Shown one piece after another: positions 62,123-64,000 of a stretch of 64,000 nucleotides of DNA. Origin of the DNA: Bacillus sp. RO2. GTDB taxonomy: Bacteria; Bacillota; Bacilli; Bacillales; Bacillaceae_I. Position numbers and translations under genes: made by a program. The notes below the pieces were generated by a model. It did not search any database. It saw only the letters and a program-made list of their open reading frames with translations, and was not told the origin of the DNA. The stretch lies in NCBI RefSeq assembly GCF_012911845.1, contig NZ_JAAXCU010000038.1, positions 62,001 to 126,000 of the forward strand. Direction: 5' to 3'. How positions within the stretch are numbered: position 1 is the first letter of the stretch; the number at the start of each line of letters is the position of its first letter.

Positions 62123-62600
62123 GAAGAAAGGGACGAGAGGCAACAAGCTTCTCTATCTGAGTAAGGAGAAGCCTACAAACAACATTTTAGCTTTCAAATA
62201 ACTGTGCTTGATAAACACCTCATTTGATATTAAAAATGTGTCTAATGGTCAGCTTTCCTGTTCAAAACAACCATCCCCTTGTTACTGAGTTTTACAACTT
62301 TAGTAACGCGGCTATCGACGTAAAGTCTCTTTAACGAACACCTCATTTTCAGAATGAATCAATCACAGGTTACGACTTTAGAGTAAAGTGTCGCCCGTAA
62401 GCACCTCATTTCTTCATCAATCGGAGTTACGTTACAGATGATCGTGTTGTTGCAGTCGGTTAAGTCCCGCAACGACGAGAGAACTAGTTTAACCTTATCT
62501 AGAACAAAGCAACACTGTCTTTGACAGTCACCTCATCTACAAAGAAGTAAACCAAAGGCTTGTTTATTGCCCCTCTGTCCCCTTCCCTACATATGATGCG
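62096..62600 (-). ncRNA. Candidate structured non-coding RNA between hit and ecsA
   Basis: About 500 bp without a plausible reading frame. On the minus strand ATGAGGTG occurs four times (62223, 62346, 62409, 62536), each near a short hairpin. Two units share CGTAAC, GATTGAT and AAATGAGGTG in the same order. Other stems: GTTACT/AGTAAC with inner AGTT/AACT; GGTTAA/TTAACC interleaved with GTTGC/GCAAC, a possible pseudoknot. Strand chosen from the terminator-like end; the promoter is not clear. I cannot match it to a known family. Confidence 0.4.
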
Positions 62601-62673
62601 CACTTTCGTAAAAATTATGTTATGGTAAAATTTAATAATAAAGTTTTATTTCAGGCAGAAAGGGTAGGTTGAT

Positions 62674-63414
62674 GTGAGTTTATTGGAGATTAATGGGTTA
62701 ACTGGCGGTTATACAAATCAGGCTGTGCTAAAAGATGTTTCGTTTGGTATCAAGGCTGGTGAGTTGGTGGGGCTGATCGGTCTTAATGGTGCCGGTAAAA
62801 GTACGACGATTAAGCATGTGATCGGGACAATGGAACCGAAGAAAGGGTCCATAAAGATTAATGGTATTTCCATTCAAGAGGATACGACGAAGTATCGCTC
62901 GACGTTTACATTTATTCCAGAGACTCCGATTTTATATGATGAATTGACATTGTATGAACATCTTGAACTGACTGCAATGGCATATGGGTTATCAAAAGAA
63001 ACATTTGAAGAACGATTGCATCCGTTACTAAAAGAGTTCCGGATGGAAAAACGTCTTAAATGGTTTCCTGCCCATTTTTCAAAAGGTATGAAGCAAAAGG
63101 TTATGATCTTAGCTGCTTTTTTGATTGAACCGAAGCTCTATATTGTGGATGAGCCATTTGTCGGTTTGGATCCCCTTGCGATTCATTCATTGCTTGAAAT
63201 GATGGATAAGGTGAAAAAGAGTGGTGCCGGCATTCTGATGTCCACACACATCTTGGCCACTGCCGAAAGATATTGTGATTCATTTGTCATTTTGCATGAA
63301 GGAGAAGTGCGTGCAAAAGGAACGTTAGAAGAGCTGAGGGTGCAGTTTAATATGCCATTGGCTTCACTTGATGATCTCTACATTCAGCTGACAAAGGAAG
63401 AGAGCAATGTTTAA
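62674..63414 (+). CDS. ecsA: ABC transporter ATPase EcsA
   Basis: 246 aa. Walker A GLNGAGKST, signature FSKGMKQK (an Ecs-type variant of LSGGQ), Walker B LYIVDEPFVGLDP. In B. subtilis EcsAB affects secretion, competence and regulated intramembrane proteolysis. GTG start with AAAGGGTAGG upstream; an extended -10 (TGGTAAAAT) lies near 62623. Overlaps ecsB by 8 bp. Confidence 0.94.
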   Translation: MSLLEINGLTGGYTNQAVLKDVSFGIKAGELVGLIGLNGAGKSTTIKHVIGTMEPKKGSIKINGISIQEDTTKYRSTFTFIPETPILYDELTLYEHLELTAMAYGLSKETFEERLHPLLKEFRMEKRLKWFPAHFSKGMKQKVMILAAFLIEPKLYIVDEPFVGLDPLAIHSLLEMMDKVKKSGAGILMSTHILATAERYCDSFVILHEGEVRAKGTLEELRVQFNMPLASLDDLYIQLTKEESNV

Positions 63415-64000
63415 TGTCGATCAGCTCTGGCAAGCCAGATTCAGTCAATATATAAAAGATACCAGAAGATATTTACGCTATATGTTCAATGACCATCTCG
63501 TAATCGTAATGATCTTTTTACTTAGTGGTCTCGCCCTTGCTTATCAAAATTGGTTAGAGGTGGTACCTCCTGATTTTCCTTATGCGTTGCTTATGGGGGC
63601 AATTTTGGCCCTACTAATGACAAGAGGAAGCATACATACATTTCTTAAGGACCCTGACCTTGTATTTTTGCTTCCACTTGAAGAGAAGTTGAAACCATAT
63701 ATCAAAAAATCATTCATTTATTCCATTGTATTGGAGAGTTATTTTCTTTTACTTGTGTTTGGTGTATCTGTTCCGCTTTTTTTCACACTGACAGATGCAA
63801 CGTTCCAAACGTTGCTCTTCGTGCTTCTCTTATTGCTGGGAATGAAATCGTGGAACCTATGGATGACATGGCTTATCAATTTCTATACAGATAAAAAGGT
63901 AAGGCTTGTGGATTGGTGGATTAGGCTTACGTTGAATTTCGGTATGCTATATCTCGTATTTTCCGAAGCGAGTCTCCTGTTTATCGGTGTCGTTATGGTT
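63407..64000 (+). CDS. ecsB: ABC transporter permease EcsB, 5' part (cut by window end)
   Basis: 198 codons visible from MFNVDQLWQARFSQYIKDTR; several hydrophobic helices (VIVMIFLLSGLALAYQ, FPYALLMGAILALLM). Partner of EcsA. AAGGAAGAGAG precedes the ATG, inside ecsA. Confidence 0.92.
   Translation, partial: MFNVDQLWQARFSQYIKDTRRYLRYMFNDHLVIVMIFLLSGLALAYQNWLEVVPPDFPYALLMGAILALLMTRGSIHTFLKDPDLVFLLPLEEKLKPYIKKSFIYSIVLESYFLLLVFGVSVPLFFTLTDATFQTLLFVLLLLLGMKSWNLWMTWLINFYTDKKVRLVDWWIRLTLNFGMLYLVFSEASLLFIGVVMV

Noticed and set aside
1-64000. tRNA or rRNA genes, prophage or complete transposon
   Set aside because: No cloverleaf, rRNA-like stretch, integrase, phage structural gene or transposase was seen anywhere in the window.

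Overview
The window is chromosomal DNA of a spore-forming Bacillota, family Bacillaceae (Bacillus or a close relative such as Sutcliffiella). This rests on Bacillus-type SD sequences, an alpha/beta SASP, two YjcZ-type sporulation peptides, SscA/YhaL/Hpr/PrsA-like genes, and a right half that largely keeps the B. subtilis yheE-yheA / yhaX-hemZ-yhaR-yhaQ-yhaP-yhaO-yhaN-yhaM-yhaL-prsA / yhaI-hpr-yhaH-trpP-serC-hit-ecsA-ecsB order. I saw no rRNA, tRNA, CRISPR array, prophage or intact insertion sequence.

Layout. 1-4.4 kb: a tetR-SMR efflux pair with a palindromic operator, a Gly/Pro-rich protein, a universal stress protein, and an adenine deaminase behind a guanine-class purine riboswitch. 4.5-9.2 kb: a class A penicillin-binding protein with a highly charged tail, a quinone oxidoreductase, and an MFS transporter preceded by a perfect 19-bp inverted repeat. 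9.2-18.3 kb: one long thiamine operon under a TPP riboswitch. It combines salvage (tenA, the ykoEDC ECF transporter, thiD) with thiazole synthesis and coupling (tenI, thiO, thiS, thiG, thiF, thiE). thiC and ykoF are absent from it.

18.4-27.1 kb: hmp with NsrR-type operators, a cold shock gene, and a bmrC-bmrD heterodimeric multidrug ABC exporter. The exporter sits behind a leader-peptide attenuator whose antiterminator and terminator arms can be read directly. A cystine-type amino-acid ABC transporter (tcyABC) follows. 27.1-32.3 kb: an unusual array of an 8-bp core repeated mostly every 21 bp, a SelD-partner-like FAD oxidoreductase, a SASP, msmX with a cre site, a PucR-type regulator and small genes.

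32-39.5 kb: yheE, four tandem YheC/D ATP-grasp genes (B. subtilis has two), then yheB and yheA. 39.6-54.8 kb: yhaX, hemZ, a MaoC-like dehydratase and yhaR behind a FadR-type box plus a near-cre, a VTT membrane protein, yhaQP, yhaON, an extra MFS gene, yhaM, yhaL and prsA. 54.8-64 kb: dispersed repeats, two 28-aa sporulation peptides, small membrane proteins, yhaI/hpr/yhaH, trpP with a run of TRAP-type triplets over its start, serC, a GGCT-like gene, hit, and ecsAB (cut by the window end). The 0.6-kb hit-ecsA gap holds a structured, internally repetitive region that may be an unrecognised RNA.

The most promising loci for something undescribed are the 21-bp periodic array (27.4-27.6 kb), the hit-ecsA structured region (62.1-62.6 kb) and the expanded YheC/D ATP-grasp cluster. 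Gene starts were moved from the longest open frame wherever a Shine-Dalgarno sequence or family alignment from memory argued for it. No database search was possible.
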